Notes: a model not told the origin generated them from the letters alone. DNA of 64,000 nt from Rhodocyclales bacterium (GCA_016192435.1 JACPUD010000069.1:35040-99039), one strand, 5' to 3'; positions 45,657-56,827 are shown, counted from the stretch's first letter. Numbers and translations: made by a program.

Positions 45657-46310
45657 TCAGCGCACCGGCGCCATGCCCCACTCGGCAACGCCTTCCGGCA
45701 GTCGCAGCGCGTCGTAGCCCTTCTTGCGCAACAGTGCCACGGCGTCGCGCGCCATCAGGCAATACGGCCCGCGGCAATAGGCGACGACGGTCTTGCCCGT
45801 GGGCAGTTCGGCGAGCCGCTGCTTGAGTTCATCGAGCGGAATCGAGCGGGCGAAGGGCAGGTGTGCGGCGAGATACTCCTCCGCCGGTCTCACGTCGAGC
45901 ACCACCACATCGCCCTTGCGCGCCAGTTTGACCAGGCTCTCGCGATCCCGCGGCGCCAGTTCCGCGGGGTGGCTGACCATTTGCTCGATCACCAGGCGCA
46001 GTTCGACCAGACGATCTTCCGCCAGCGCATGCAGCGACACCCAGAAATCGGCGACCTGGCGGTCGGCGATCCGGTAGATCACGTACTTGCCCTGCTTCTC
46101 GGTCGCGACCAGGTTCGCCGCGCGCAGTTCGCGCAGATGCGCGCTGGCGAGCTTCATGCTGATCGCCGCTTCGCGCGCCAGGGTGTCCACGGTCTTTTCG
46201 CCCTGGCACAGCAGCTCGATCAGCTCCAGCCGCTTCGGGCTGCTCGCCGCCTTGCCGATGCGGGCCACCTGCTCGTAGAGCAGGTCCTTGACGTGCCGCG
46301 GATTATTCAT
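45657..46310 (-). CDS. ArsR-family regulator fused to rhodanese domain
   Basis: A 217-residue protein. Residues 1-95 form an ArsR winged helix (SSPKRLELIELLCQGEKTVD, MKLASAHLRELRAANLV). Residues about 125-217 form a rhodanese domain with the active Cys in VAYCRGPYC. No ArsR-type metal-binding Cys pair is evident in the first domain, so the rhodanese cysteine, perhaps as a persulfide, may be the sensor. It is divergent from a DsrE gene, and the shared gap has two inverted repeats. Control of sulfur metabolism is a fair guess. Confidence 0.75.
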   Translation of the reverse strand: MNNPRHVKDLLYEQVARIGKAASSPKRLELIELLCQGEKTVDTLAREAAISMKLASAHLRELRAANLVATEKQGKYVIYRIADRQVADFWVSLHALAEDRLVELRLVIEQMVSHPAELAPRDRESLVKLARKGDVVVLDVRPAEEYLAAHLPFARSIPLDELKQRLAELPTGKTVVAYCRGPYCLMARDAVALLRKKGYDALRLPEGVAEWGMAPVR

Positions 46311-46356
46311 GGCAATCAATCTAGTGTTTTGCCGATCGTCTGTCAAATTATCCGAT

Positions 46357-46411
46357 TATTCATGAATACTGTTGACCTGCCTCAAACACTTCGATCTAAT
46401 ACTTGTTAGAT
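46357..46411 (+). promoter_or_regulatory. Promoter with overlapping palindromes in the ArsR-rhodanese/dsrE gap
   Basis: TATTCATGAATA (46357-46368) is a perfect palindrome. TTGACC (46372-46377), 17 bases, then TCTAAT (46395-46400) make a fair sigma-70 promoter for the DsrE gene. ATCTAA-TACTTG-TTAGAT (46394-46411) is a perfect 6-bp-arm inverted repeat lying over the -10, a classic repressor position. The AT-rich gap stands out from its surroundings. Confidence 0.6.
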
Positions 46412-46461
46412 TATTGACCGACGAGGCGACGGCATTCCGCCATCGGAAACGGAGGCACGAC

Positions 46462-46812
46462 ATGGCCAGGCATCTGTTCATTCTCAACGATCCGCCCTAT
46501 GGCACCGAGCGCAGCTACAACGCGGTGCGTCTCGCCCGCAGCTTGCTGAACGCGGAGGAAGAAGTGCGCATCTTCCTGCTGGGTGATGCCGCCGCCTGCG
46601 CCGTCGCCGGCCAGAAAGTGCCGCAGGGCTATTACAACCTCGGCGACATGCTGGGCGGCGTGGTCCGGCGCAAGGGGGAAATCTCCGTATGCGGCACCTG
46701 CATGGATGCCCGCGGCATCACCGGGGAACGCCTGATCGAGGGCGCAGCGCGCGGCACCATGGATGTCCTGACCCAATGGACACAATGGGCTGACAAGCTG
46801 CTGGTGTTCTGA
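46462..46812 (+). CDS. DsrE/F-family sulfur-relay-like protein
   Basis: A 116-residue DsrE-fold protein (HLFILNDPPYGTERSYNAV, VRIFLLGDAAACAV, VCGTCMDARGI). The Cys pair in VCGTC could carry persulfide sulfur. GGAGG lies 9 bp before the ATG. It is divergent from the ArsR-rhodanese gene, which probably represses it. Relatives take part in sulfur transfer, but many are uncharacterised. Confidence 0.75.
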   Translation: MARHLFILNDPPYGTERSYNAVRLARSLLNAEEEVRIFLLGDAAACAVAGQKVPQGYYNLGDMLGGVVRRKGEISVCGTCMDARGITGERLIEGAARGTMDVLTQWTQWADKLLVF

Positions 46813-46905
46813 TCGCCGCCGCCCGCATGGCAGCATCGGCGCGAGCGACACCGCGCAGCTCGGAGTCTGTGCTGCGATCCGTCAGCGCTTTTTCCGCCTG
46901 CCTCC

Positions 46906-47085
46906 ATGCTTAGACTTGCCCTGGCACTGCCGGCGCTTGCGACCGCCGCCGTCCAGGCGCAGGTCGCACTCGGCGCGGCGCCGCTGACGCAGGAACAGAT
47001 TTGCGCCTTCTGCATCGCGCGCTACCATGACCGCAATGGACACCATGAAATCCTTGTCGAACGACTTTCCCGCGCCGGCGACTGA
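46906..47085 (+). CDS. Small exported protein with a CXXC motif, overlapping tlpA
   Basis: ATG at 46906 opens 59 codons: a signal-like start (MLRLALALPALATAAVQAQ), then AAPLTQEQICAFCIARYHDR and a short tail ending in SRAGD. The CAFC motif and signal suggest a periplasmic thiol peptide. It overlaps the start of the TlpA gene by about 59 bp in another frame, so the pair could be coupled. No strong ribosome site is seen, and it is shorter than most annotation cut-offs. Confidence 0.4.
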   Translation: MLRLALALPALATAAVQAQVALGAAPLTQEQICAFCIARYHDRNGHHEILVERLSRAGD

Positions 47086-47659
47086 GTTGGCAACCCAGTT
47101 GGCAACCCAGTTGGCAACCGAGTTGGCAAATGCGCCGGCAAGCGGGCGCCGCCGCTTCCTCGCCGCGCTGGCCCTGCTGGCGCTCCCGCATTCGCTGCGC
47201 GCCCAGGCGCGCGCCGCCTTCGCGCCGGTTCCCGGCGTGCCGCCAGCGCCAACTCTTGTCTTGCCGGACCTTGACGACAAGCCCGTCGACCTCGCGCGCT
47301 ATCGGGGCAAGGTGGTGCTGGTGAATTTCTGGGCGACCTGGTGCCCGCCGTGCCGCAAGGAGTTTCCCTCGCTGAGCCGGGTCCGCAAGCTGTTCCGGCC
47401 GGCGGATTTCGAGGTGCTGGCGGTGAATGTCGGCGAAGATCCGGAGACCGCGTTCTCCTTTGCCGGCGCGGTCGATTTCCCGATACTCTTCGACCGCGAT
47501 TCGACGACGATGGCGCGTTGGCAGGTCAGGGGTCTGCCCAGCACTTTCGTGGTCGACCGCCGGGGACGGCTGGCGCTGCTCGCCGTGGGCGGCCGCGAAT
47601 TCGACGATCCCGCCATCGTCGCCCAGCTCAGGGAATTACTCGGACCAGGGAGCGCATGA
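47027..47659 (+). CDS. TlpA-like thiol-disulfide oxidoreductase
   Basis: Up to 210 residues. After a loose N-terminus with four ATELATQL-type units comes GRRRFLAALALLALPHSLRA, a Tat-like signal or anchor, then a thioredoxin fold with NFWATWCPPCRKEF (active CPPC) and the cis-Pro in GLPSTF. It probably reduces haem-binding or other cysteines in the periplasm, suiting a host of many c-type cytochromes. ATGs at 47027, 47036 and 47045 are all in frame and none has a clear ribosome site. An exact dispersed repeat sits in the linker, reading VPPAPTL. Its stop overlaps the methyltransferase start. Confidence 0.75.
   Translation: MTAMDTMKSLSNDFPAPATELATQLATQLATELANAPASGRRRFLAALALLALPHSLRAQARAAFAPVPGVPPAPTLVLPDLDDKPVDLARYRGKVVLVNFWATWCPPCRKEFPSLSRVRKLFRPADFEVLAVNVGEDPETAFSFAGAVDFPILFDRDSTTMARWQVRGLPSTFVVDRRGRLALLAVGGREFDDPAIVAQLRELLGPGSA
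47085..47132 (+). repeat. Four 12-bp tandem units in the tlpA 5' region
   Basis: Units of the form SAGTTGGCAACC occur four times in a row (last one ends AAAT), coding for E/Q-L-A-T. This is a slippage-prone tract next to the candidate starts of tlpA. It could vary in number between strains without shifting frame. Confidence 0.75.
47241..47256 (+). repeat. Dispersed 16-bp repeat, copy 6 (in tlpA)
   Basis: Exact core preceded by GCGTGC and followed by TGTC, sense, reading PPAPTL between the export signal and the thioredoxin fold. Confidence 0.8.
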
Positions 47660-48282
47660 TGAGCGAAAGCCGGTCGACCACGACGAACCGCAGCGTCGCC
47701 TTCTTCGAGCAGCAATTCGCCCGGCAGATCGACGACCGCGACTTCAAGCTCAATCCCTTCGAACGCGAGGTTCTGCCGCATCTGCGGGGCAAGGTGCTCG
47801 ACTTCGGCTGCGGCCTGGGCAATCTGGCGATCGCCGCCGCCGAACGCGGCTGTTCGGTGCTGGCCTTGGATGCCAGCCCCACGGCAATCGACAGCCTGCG
47901 CCAACGGGCCGCGGCAACACAACTGCCGGTCGAGGCGATCGAAGCCGATCTGCGCAATTACCCGATCGATGGCGATTTCGACTGCATCGTCTCCATCGGC
48001 CTGCTGATGTTCTTCGATTGCGCAACGGCCTGGCGCATATTGTCGATGCTGCAGGAACGGGTGCGCCCCGGCGGCGTTGCCGTGGTCAATATGCTGGTCG
48101 AGGGCACGACCTATTTCGGCATGTTTCAGTCGGGCAGCTACTGCCTGCCGGCACGCGACGAACTGGGCCGCCGCTTCGCCGGCTGGGATGCCCTGCTCTC
48201 GGAGTTCCGCGATTTCGAGGCGCCGGGACAAACCATCAAGTCCTTCGTCACGCTCGTCGCGCGCAAGCCCGGGCCGCCGTAA
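47656..48282 (+). CDS. Class I SAM-dependent methyltransferase, TehB-like
   Basis: A 208-residue methyltransferase with SAM motif LDFGCGLGNLAIA, acidic residue in LALDAS, and IVSIGLLMFF as motif IV. It resembles TehB-type proteins that methylate oxyanions or thiols, but the substrate is open. GGGAG precedes tandem ATGs that overlap the tlpA stop, so the two are coupled. A degenerate repeat lies just after the stop. Confidence 0.65.
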   Translation: MMSESRSTTTNRSVAFFEQQFARQIDDRDFKLNPFEREVLPHLRGKVLDFGCGLGNLAIAAAERGCSVLALDASPTAIDSLRQRAAATQLPVEAIEADLRNYPIDGDFDCIVSIGLLMFFDCATAWRILSMLQERVRPGGVAVVNMLVEGTTYFGMFQSGSYCLPARDELGRRFAGWDALLSEFRDFEAPGQTIKSFVTLVARKPGPP

Positions 48283-48298
48283 CGCCAGCGCCGACCCG
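48283..48298 (+). repeat. Dispersed repeat, degenerate copy
   Basis: GCCGTAA then CGCCAGCGCCGACCCG: prefix and first ten bases match, the end does not. It starts at the methyltransferase stop, in the same orientation as most copies. Confidence 0.4.
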
Positions 48299-48344
48299 GG
48301 CTGACCGCGAGGCGGCGGCGAAAGAAAGGCCGGCGCGCCGGCCT

Positions 48345-49664
48345 TCAGGCAAACCAGCCGTGCAGGAACCAGCCGCCAGGCGGGCGCGGGTCGCGGAAGA
48401 TCCATAGCCAACGGCCGGCGCTGTCGATCGCGATGAAGTAGTCGCGGCGCGCGTCAACGCCGTCCCACCAGCCGGACTCGATGCGCTCCGGGCCGGCCGC
48501 CAGCGCCAGCGCGCCGTCGCGTTGCGGGCGGCCCTGGACTTCACGCAGGGCTTCGGGCGGATCGAGCAGCCACAGCGGGCGCGGCGGCAACGCCGTCCCT
48601 GGCCGCAGGGCCGGCTGTGGGGCCGGCTGGATGGCCTCGCCCGGCGCGGCAGGGCGCGCCCGGCTCGCCAGTTCCGGTCTGTGGTCGGCATGGCAGGCCA
48701 GGCCCTGCACCGCCTGCGGCCCCAGGCGCGCGGCGAGGCGGTCGATGAGTTCGGCCAACGCCTCCTGCCGCTGCCCGCCGCCGTCGAACAGGGCATGATT
48801 GCGCGCCTCGCGCGGCTCCGCCTGCCGCGCGCAGAGGCGCAGCGCCAGCGCGGGAGCGGACAGCTTCAGGGCGTCGAGCCTTTCCTTGAGCACGCGCTCG
48901 ATGCGTTCCGCGCGGCACACCGGCGCACTGAAGGCCAGCGGCAGTGCGGTGACGCGGCCATGGCCGTGATCGATCAGGCATTCGATTTCGCGCACCGCGC
49001 TGTTTCGCGCCGCCAGCCAGCCGGCCAGCGCCGCGATCAGGCGCCGTGCGGCAAACAGCAGCACCGGTGCCGCGTCCACCGGCGCCGGCAGTTCCAGACC
49101 CTGCTCGAAGCGCTCAGGAAAGACGAAGCAGGTTTGCGGATCGGGAATCTCGCCCAGGGCGCGCGCCAGATCAATCACAAATACCTTGCCCAGGCGGGCA
49201 CCGAGACTCGCGCGCGGCAAGGCCAGCAGTTCGCCGATGCGGCGCAGGCCGAAGCCTTCGATGCGCCGCGCCAGCGGCGGCGCCAGCTGCAGCGCCGTCA
49301 GCGGCACCGCGGCGAGCGCCGCGCGCGTCGCCGCCAGGTCGCGAGCGATGACATTGTCACCAGAGCGCGCCAGCCATAGCGCGGCCAGCGGCGTGGCGGC
49401 TACCGCCAGTTGCGCGCGAAATTCCATCGCGGCGAGATCTTCGCGCACCAGGCGCAGCAGCGCCGGCAGGCCGCCGAACAGGCGCAGGCTGCCGGAGATT
49501 TCGAGGCGCAGCGCGGCCGGCGCGAGACTCACCTGCGGCGTGTAGCGGCCTGCCCAGCAGGCCAGCGCCGGGGTCGGAAATGCCGCGACCGGGGCGTCAG
49601 ACGGCGACGCGGATTCGTCGTCGGCTGTCGGCCGCGTCGGGCAGTACAGTGCCAGCCACAGCAT
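48345..49664 (-). CDS. imuB: Y-family polymerase-like protein ImuB
   Basis: A 439-residue ImuB: MLWLALYCP start, Y-family palm and helix-hairpin-helix region (IEGFGLRRIGELLALPRAS), and a C-terminal domain ending PGGWFLHGWFA. ImuB usually lacks the catalytic acidic residues of true Y-family polymerases and acts as hub between ImuA, the sliding clamp and DnaE2; from this N-terminus (no DxD-type motif I) that holds here. It overlaps imuA by 68 bp. Confidence 0.85.
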   Translation of the reverse strand: MLWLALYCPTRPTADDESASPSDAPVAAFPTPALACWAGRYTPQVSLAPAALRLEISGSLRLFGGLPALLRLVREDLAAMEFRAQLAVAATPLAALWLARSGDNVIARDLAATRAALAAVPLTALQLAPPLARRIEGFGLRRIGELLALPRASLGARLGKVFVIDLARALGEIPDPQTCFVFPERFEQGLELPAPVDAAPVLLFAARRLIAALAGWLAARNSAVREIECLIDHGHGRVTALPLAFSAPVCRAERIERVLKERLDALKLSAPALALRLCARQAEPREARNHALFDGGGQRQEALAELIDRLAARLGPQAVQGLACHADHRPELASRARPAAPGEAIQPAPQPALRPGTALPPRPLWLLDPPEALREVQGRPQRDGALALAAGPERIESGWWDGVDARRDYFIAIDSAGRWLWIFRDPRPPGGWFLHGWFA

Positions 49665-50325
49665 GATGGAAACCCGGTGGAAATTCCGCGGGACGCCGGA
49701 TGTCGAGCAGGATCGCCTGCCGCGCCGGCGGCCCGCGCCGCTTCAGCAAGCTCACGCGCAACTGCCGGCCTGCCGCCTGCAGTTGCAGGCGCAGCGGTGC
49801 CGGCGAAGCCGCGGCGGCGAGTTGCGCCGGGCGCAAGCAGAAGGCCGCGCCGCCGCCCTCGCCCGCCGCCACCTGCAGGCGGCGCAGGCTGTTGGCTGGC
49901 AACTGGCCGCGAAACAATTCGTCGAGCCAGCACAGCGTGGCCGCCACGCCGCCGCAGCGCAGGGCCTCGACCGCGGCCCAGAGCGCATCGCGCGGCCGGC
50001 GCGGAAACACCAGGCGCAGGCAGTCGAGCCGTATCCCGGCGGTGGCCCAGGCCGGCGCATGGGCCGCATGCGGCGGCGCGATCAGCACCACGGTCTGGCC
50101 GGTGGCGGTCAGCGCCGCCAGCGCCGGCAAGAGCAGGTCGAGTTCGCCGATGCCCTCATGTTCCGTCAGCAGTTCGGTCAATGCCCCGCGCGGCCAGCCG
50201 CCGCCGGGCAACTCGGCATCGAGGCGGGCAAAGCCGCTGGCAAGAGTTGGCGCTGGCGCCACGGCGAAGGCGTCGCCGCGACGGATGTCGGAGCGCTCCA
50301 GCACCTGGGCCAGGGCGGAATTCAT
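49597..50325 (-). CDS. imuA: Translesion-synthesis accessory protein ImuA
   Basis: A 242-residue RecA/SulA-like protein (GFARLDAELPGGGWPRGALT, LALAALTATGQTVVLIAPP-like core, LLKRRGPPARQAI). It is the accessory partner of ImuB and DnaE2 in SOS mutagenesis. The gene starts 21 bp after lexA and overlaps imuB, so all three share the LexA-controlled promoter. An exact dispersed repeat lies near the N-terminus and reads APAPTL. Confidence 0.8.
   Translation of the reverse strand: MNSALAQVLERSDIRRGDAFAVAPAPTLASGFARLDAELPGGGWPRGALTELLTEHEGIGELDLLLPALAALTATGQTVVLIAPPHAAHAPAWATAGIRLDCLRLVFPRRPRDALWAAVEALRCGGVAATLCWLDELFRGQLPANSLRRLQVAAGEGGGAAFCLRPAQLAAAASPAPLRLQLQAAGRQLRVSLLKRRGPPARQAILLDIRRPAEFPPGFHHAVAGTVLPDAADSRRRIRVAV
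50243..50258 (-). repeat. Dispersed 16-bp repeat, copy 7 (in imuA)
   Basis: Exact core on the minus strand with prefix GCCGTGG and suffix TGCC, sense to imuA, reading APAPTL. Confidence 0.8.
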
Positions 50326-50346
50326 GATCTGTCCGGGCAAAATTGC

Positions 50347-50952
50347 TTACAGCGTGCGCCCATCCCGGATCAAACCCACGGCGATGCCTTCGATGGTCAG
50401 CGGCTCCTTGCGCGTATTGACCAGGATCGGGGCGAAGTCGCGGTTCTCGGCGATCAGCTCGACCATGGTGCCGCGCCGCTTGAAGCGCTTGACGGTGACT
50501 TCGTCGCCGAGTCGGGCGATGACGATCTGGCCGTTGGCGGCCTCGCTGGTGCGATGCACGGCGAGCAGGTCGCCGTCGAGGATGCCGGCCTCGATCATCG
50601 ACAGGCCGCGCACGCGCAGCAGGAAATCGGCGCGCGGGGTGAACAGCGCCGGATCGATGCGGATGTTGCCGAGGCGGTTCTCGATCGCCAGGAGCGGGCT
50701 GCCGGCGGCGACGACGCCGATCAGCGGCAGGCCGAGCTGTTCCACCAGCCGGATGCCGCGCGCGGAACCGGGTTCGAGCGTGATCGCGCCCTTCTTCGCC
50801 AGCGCCTTGAGATGATCCTCGGCGGCATTGGGCGAGGCGAAACCGAAGGCGCTGGCGATCTCGGCGCGCGTCGGCGGCACGCTGAAGACTTCCATGCTGT
50901 TGCGGATGAAATCGAGGATTTCCTGCTGGCGGGGCGTCAGATCGTGGGCCAT
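50347..50952 (-). CDS. lexA: SOS repressor LexA
   Basis: A 201-residue LexA: winged-helix N-terminus ([19 protein letters not shown]), the self-cleavage Ala-Gly in [10 protein letters not shown], the Ser nucleophile in [13 protein letters not shown] and the Lys in [11 protein letters not shown]. It represses DNA-damage genes until RecA filaments trigger its cleavage. A LexA box lies 17-32 bp upstream, giving autoregulation of the lexA-imuA-imuB operon. Confidence 0.9.
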   Translation of the reverse strand: MAHDLTPRQQEILDFIRNSMEVFSVPPTRAEIASAFGFASPNAAEDHLKALAKKGAITLEPGSARGIRLVEQLGLPLIGVVAAGSPLLAIENRLGNIRIDPALFTPRADFLLRVRGLSMIEAGILDGDLLAVHRTSEAANGQIVIARLGDEVTVKRFKRRGTMVELIAENRDFAPILVNTRKEPLTIEGIAVGLIRDGRTL

Positions 50953-50968
50953 GGGCGTGCTCCTGTGA

Positions 50969-50984
50969 CTGTTTTTTCGTACAG
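50969..50984. promoter_or_regulatory. LexA (SOS) box upstream of lexA
   Basis: CTGTTTTTTCGTACAG, CTGT-N8-ACAG form, 17 bp upstream of the lexA start. It matches the box before dnaE2 in both arms. Confidence 0.85.
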
Positions 50985-51074
50985 TACATTAAAAATCCGG
51001 CGAACGCCAGCGCTGGAAACAGCGGCCGGCAAGCCCCTGAGCGCGATGCGGCCATTTATAGGATAATTCGCCCC

Positions 51075-51247
51075 GGTCGTCGGGAGAGAGTAACTCCCAC
51101 CGTTACCGCCGAAGGCGCAACCCCCAGGAACCGCTCAGGCAAAAGGACCGACGACGCTGCACAAATCTGGAGAGCGGCAGCTCATGGCAGCATCGTGAAG
51201 CCTGCCCGCCGACGGAGTAAATCTCTCAGGCGCCAAGGACAGATGGG
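51075..51247 (+). ncRNA. Tandem glycine riboswitch (gcvT type)
   Basis: Two aptamers in series: CGGGAGAGAG, CCGCCGAAGG and CTCAGGCAAAAGGACCG for the first (about 51075-51155), and CTGGAGAGCG, CCGCCGACGG and CTCTCAGGCGCCAAGGACAG for the second (about 51167-51247). These are the conserved boxes of the cooperative glycine riboswitch. It lies 53 bp before gcvT and should turn the cleavage operon on when glycine is high. Confidence 0.92.
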
Positions 51248-51299
51248 GATGCAACGGAACCCCGTTGCGCTTCTTGCCGCCATCAGTCCGAGGATCGCC

Positions 51300-52487
51300 A
51301 TGCCGCTACGTACTCCCCTTTACGACTCCCATCTCGCCGCCGGCGCCAAAATGGTCGACTTCTCCGGTTGGGAGATGCCGATCAATTACGGCTCGCAGAT
51401 CGAGGAACACCATGCCGTGCGCCGCGACGCCGGCATGTTCGACGTCTCCCACATGTGCGCGCTGGATCTCGCCGGCCCCGATGCCCGCACCTACCTGCGC
51501 CACCTGCTGGCCAACGACGTGGCGAAACTCGTCACGCCCGGCAAGGCGCTTTACTCCTGCATGCTGAACCGGGCGGGCGGCGTGATCGACGATCTGATCG
51601 TCTACTACTTCAGCCCCGAGCATTACCGCGTCGTGGTCAACGCCGGCACCACGGACAAGGATGTGGCCTGGATGCGCGCCCAGCTCAGCGGGGTGGACGG
51701 CGGCTTCAATGCCACGGTGATGGTGCGGCGCAAGGGCAGCGACGATGCGGTGACCCTGATCGCCTTGCAGGGCCCCAATGCGCACGAGCGCCGCAACACC
51801 GGCGTCGATGCCGTGGCGATGATCGCCGTGCAGGGCCCCCATGCGCGCGAGCGTTTCTGGACGGCCTTCCCCGACAGCCGCGCCGCCACCGAGAAACTGG
51901 AGAATTTCCAGGCCACCGAATTTGCGTCGACGCAGGGCGACTGGCTGGTGGCCCGTACCGGCTATACCGGCGAGGACGGCTTCGAGATCACCGTGCCGGC
52001 CGAGGTGGCAGCCGAGGTCTGGCAGGCGCTGCTGGCAGCCGGCGTGAAGCCCTGCGGCCTGGGCGCACGCGACACGCTGCGGCTCGAAGCGGGCATGAAC
52101 CTTTACGGCCAGGACATGGACGAAAGCATCTCGCCCTACGAGGCCGGCCTCAAGTGGACGGTCGACCTGAAGGACCCCGCGCGCGACTTCATCGGCAAAT
52201 CGGCGCTGGTCGGCGACAGCGCCCGGCACTTGCACAACGAGTTCGCCGGCCTGCTGCTGCTCGATCGCGGCGTGCTGCGCGCCCACCAGAGGGTCATCAC
52301 GCCGCTGGGCAGCGGCGAAACCACCAGCGGCAGCTTTTCGCCGACCCTGAATCAATCCATCGCACTGGCACGCCTGCCGGTAGGCGTCGCCATCGGCAGC
52401 GAAGTGGAGGTCGAAATCCGCGACAAGCTGCTCAAGGCGCGCGTCGTCAAACCCACCTTCGTCCGCAACGGCAAACCCCTGATCTGA
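51300..52487 (+). CDS. gcvT: Glycine cleavage system T protein (aminomethyltransferase) with internal duplication
   Basis: A 395-residue GcvT ([20 protein letters not shown], then GMFDVSHM, and [11 protein letters not shown]). It releases ammonia from the H-protein-bound aminomethyl group and passes the methylene to tetrahydrofolate. Unusually, a 63-bp segment is tandemly duplicated (51744-51806 and 51807-51869), giving [20 protein letters not shown] followed by [20 protein letters not shown] where relatives have one unit. The frame is kept and the protein is about 20 residues longer than expected. The ATG at 51300 has AGGA upstream; longer readings would run through the riboswitch. Confidence 0.88.
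   Translation: MPLRTPLYDSHLAAGAKMVDFSGWEMPINYGSQIEEHHAVRRDAGMFDVSHMCALDLAGPDARTYLRHLLANDVAKLVTPGKALYSCMLNRAGGVIDDLIVYYFSPEHYRVVVNAGTTDKDVAWMRAQLSGVDGGFNATVMVRRKGSDDAVTLIALQGPNAHERRNTGVDAVAMIAVQGPHARERFWTAFPDSRAATEKLENFQATEFASTQGDWLVARTGYTGEDGFEITVPAEVAAEVWQALLAAGVKPCGLGARDTLRLEAGMNLYGQDMDESISPYEAGLKWTVDLKDPARDFIGKSALVGDSARHLHNEFAGLLLLDRGVLRAHQRVITPLGSGETTSGSFSPTLNQSIALARLPVGVAIGSEVEVEIRDKLLKARVVKPTFVRNGKPLI
51744..51869 (+). repeat. 63-bp tandem duplication within gcvT
   Basis: Two adjacent 63-bp units both start GATGCSGTG and share the GATCGCCNTGCAGGGCCCC block, coding two diverged copies of a 21-residue segment. Divergence between the copies means the event is not recent. Confidence 0.8.
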
Positions 52488-52497
52488 GGAATTAACC

Positions 52498-52872
52498 ATG
52501 AACGCACCCGCCAACCTGAAATACGCCGCGTCCCACGAATGGGCCAGGCCCGAAGCCGACGGCACGGTCACCATCGGCATCACCGACCACGCCCAGGAAG
52601 CCCTCGGCGACATCGTCTTTCTCGAACTGCCGGCCGTCGGCCGCGTGGTCAAGGCTGGCGAGGAATGCGCGGTGGTCGAATCGGTGAAAGCCGCCTCGGA
52701 TATCTATTCGCCGCTGTCGGGCGAAGTGGTGGACATCAACCAGGCCGCCGCTGACGCGCCGGAATCGGTCAATGCCGATGCCTATGCCGCCTGGCTGTTC
52801 CGCATCAAGCCGTCCAATCCGACGGAACTCGACGCCCTGCTCTCCGCCGACGCCTACGCCGCGACGCTGTAA
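52498..52872 (+). CDS. gcvH: Glycine cleavage system H protein
   Basis: A 124-residue lipoyl carrier with [17 protein letters not shown], whose Lys holds lipoate, and [10 protein letters not shown] at the start. It shuttles the aminomethyl group from GcvP to GcvT. It begins 10 bp after gcvT with AGGAATTAACC as ribosome site. Confidence 0.92.
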   Translation: MNAPANLKYAASHEWARPEADGTVTIGITDHAQEALGDIVFLELPAVGRVVKAGEECAVVESVKAASDIYSPLSGEVVDINQAAADAPESVNADAYAAWLFRIKPSNPTELDALLSADAYAATL

Positions 52873-52900
52873 GGCAGATCTCCCACCGCAGAGGCACTGA

Positions 52901-52993
52901 ATGTAGGGCGGCTGTAGGGCGGACTTCAGTCCGCCAGGGAACGATGGCGGACTGAAGTCCGCCCTACAGTCCGCCCTACAGTCCCTCCTACAG
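52901..52993. repeat. REP/BIME-like inverted repeat between gcvH and gcvP
   Basis: Two perfect 25-base inverted arms (52912-52936 and 52945-52969; CTGTAGGGCGGACTTCAGTC... and its complement) flank an 8-base loop. Partial extra units (TGTAGGGCGG before; TCCGCCCTACAG and TCCCTCCTACAG after) surround them. It would form a strong hairpin inside the gcv transcript and could set the ratio of gcvTH to gcvP message. It is typical of REP-like elements moved by RAYT transposases; none is in the window. Confidence 0.85.
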
Positions 52994-53032
52994 ACTCCCG
53001 GTTCAATCGATTCCTGAATTCAATCTCCCACA

Positions 53033-55900
<2,868 letters not shown>

Positions 55901-55926
55901 CGAGCCGCCCGGAACAGGGCCAAAAC

Positions 55927-55962
55927 CGGGCCGTGCATCGTCGCTGCACGGCCCGAATTTTT
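55927..55962 (+). terminator. Rho-independent terminator after gcvP
   Basis: CGGGCCGTGCA and TGCACGGCCCG pair perfectly over 11 bp around a 7-base loop and are followed by AATTTTT, 27 bp after the gcvP stop. The rest of 55963-56227 shows no further feature I can support. Confidence 0.9.
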
Positions 55963-56227
55963 ATGCGGCGCCGCATTGGTCGCCCGACACGGCGTGCACC
56001 GTCGCTCATCGGCGACATAATTTTCTTTGGATAAACAGCCGCTTGTCGATTCGGCCTGGAATCTTGTCGCCATGGCCCGACAGTTCCTCACGCGCCGCGC
56101 CGCGACGGATCGCGACAACTTGCTGTATTAATTGATGAAACTCTCCCGGCACGGGCTTTGCTGATGGGCATTGAGTGCCGCTTGCTGCCCGCAGGTCAAG
56201 CAGCCCCAATCAACCCAAGGAGAACCC

Positions 56228-56827
56228 ATGCTTGCAAAATCGAGCTTGTTCAGCAACAAAGACAATGTCGTCGCCCGGGACCCGCGTCTGGCCGGATACG
56301 GCCAGAGCAGCGGCGGCACCCCAAGCCCGGCCGGCACTGCCGCCAGCAGCATGAACGCGGCCAATTCGCCGACCGCGACCCCGGCCGCCGACGCGAAGCC
56401 AGCCAAAAGCCACGAAAGCGTTTCCGCCAACCGTCTCATGGTCGGGCCTGACGTCAAACTCAAGGGTGCCGAAATCCTCGATTGCGACACGCTGGTGGTC
56501 GAAGGCCGCGTCGAAGCGACGATGGACAGCCGGGTCATCAACATCGCCGGCAACGGTTCCTTCTCGGGCAAGGTCGGTATCGATGTGGCCGAAATCCACG
56601 GCCGCTTCGAGGGTGAACTCACCGCCCGCAGCCAACTGATCATCCACGCCACCGGACGCGTCAGCGGCACCATCCGCTACGGCAAGATCCTGATCGAGGA
56701 GGGCGGCGAGATTTCAGGCGACGTGCGCTCGCTGGCATCCGAGGCGGCCACCCCGACCCTGACCCAGCGCAGCGCAGCGCCCGAATTCCCCAAGGCCGTT
56801 CCGGCAGTCGCCGGCGGCGCGTCCTGA
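56228..56827 (+). CDS. Bactofilin family cytoskeletal protein
   Basis: A 199-residue bactofilin: a Ser/Ala/Pro-rich flexible N-terminus (1-70) and a right-handed beta-helix core (VGPDVKLKGAEILDCDTLVV, then VEGRVEAT, GRFEGELTA and GRVSGTIRYGKI), with a short tail. Bactofilins polymerise without nucleotide and help position envelope or surface structures. AAGGAGA precedes the ATG. It is a single gene with its own gap on both sides. Confidence 0.8.
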   Translation: MLAKSSLFSNKDNVVARDPRLAGYGQSSGGTPSPAGTAASSMNAANSPTATPAADAKPAKSHESVSANRLMVGPDVKLKGAEILDCDTLVVEGRVEATMDSRVINIAGNGSFSGKVGIDVAEIHGRFEGELTARSQLIIHATGRVSGTIRYGKILIEEGGEISGDVRSLASEAATPTLTQRSAAPEFPKAVPAVAGGAS

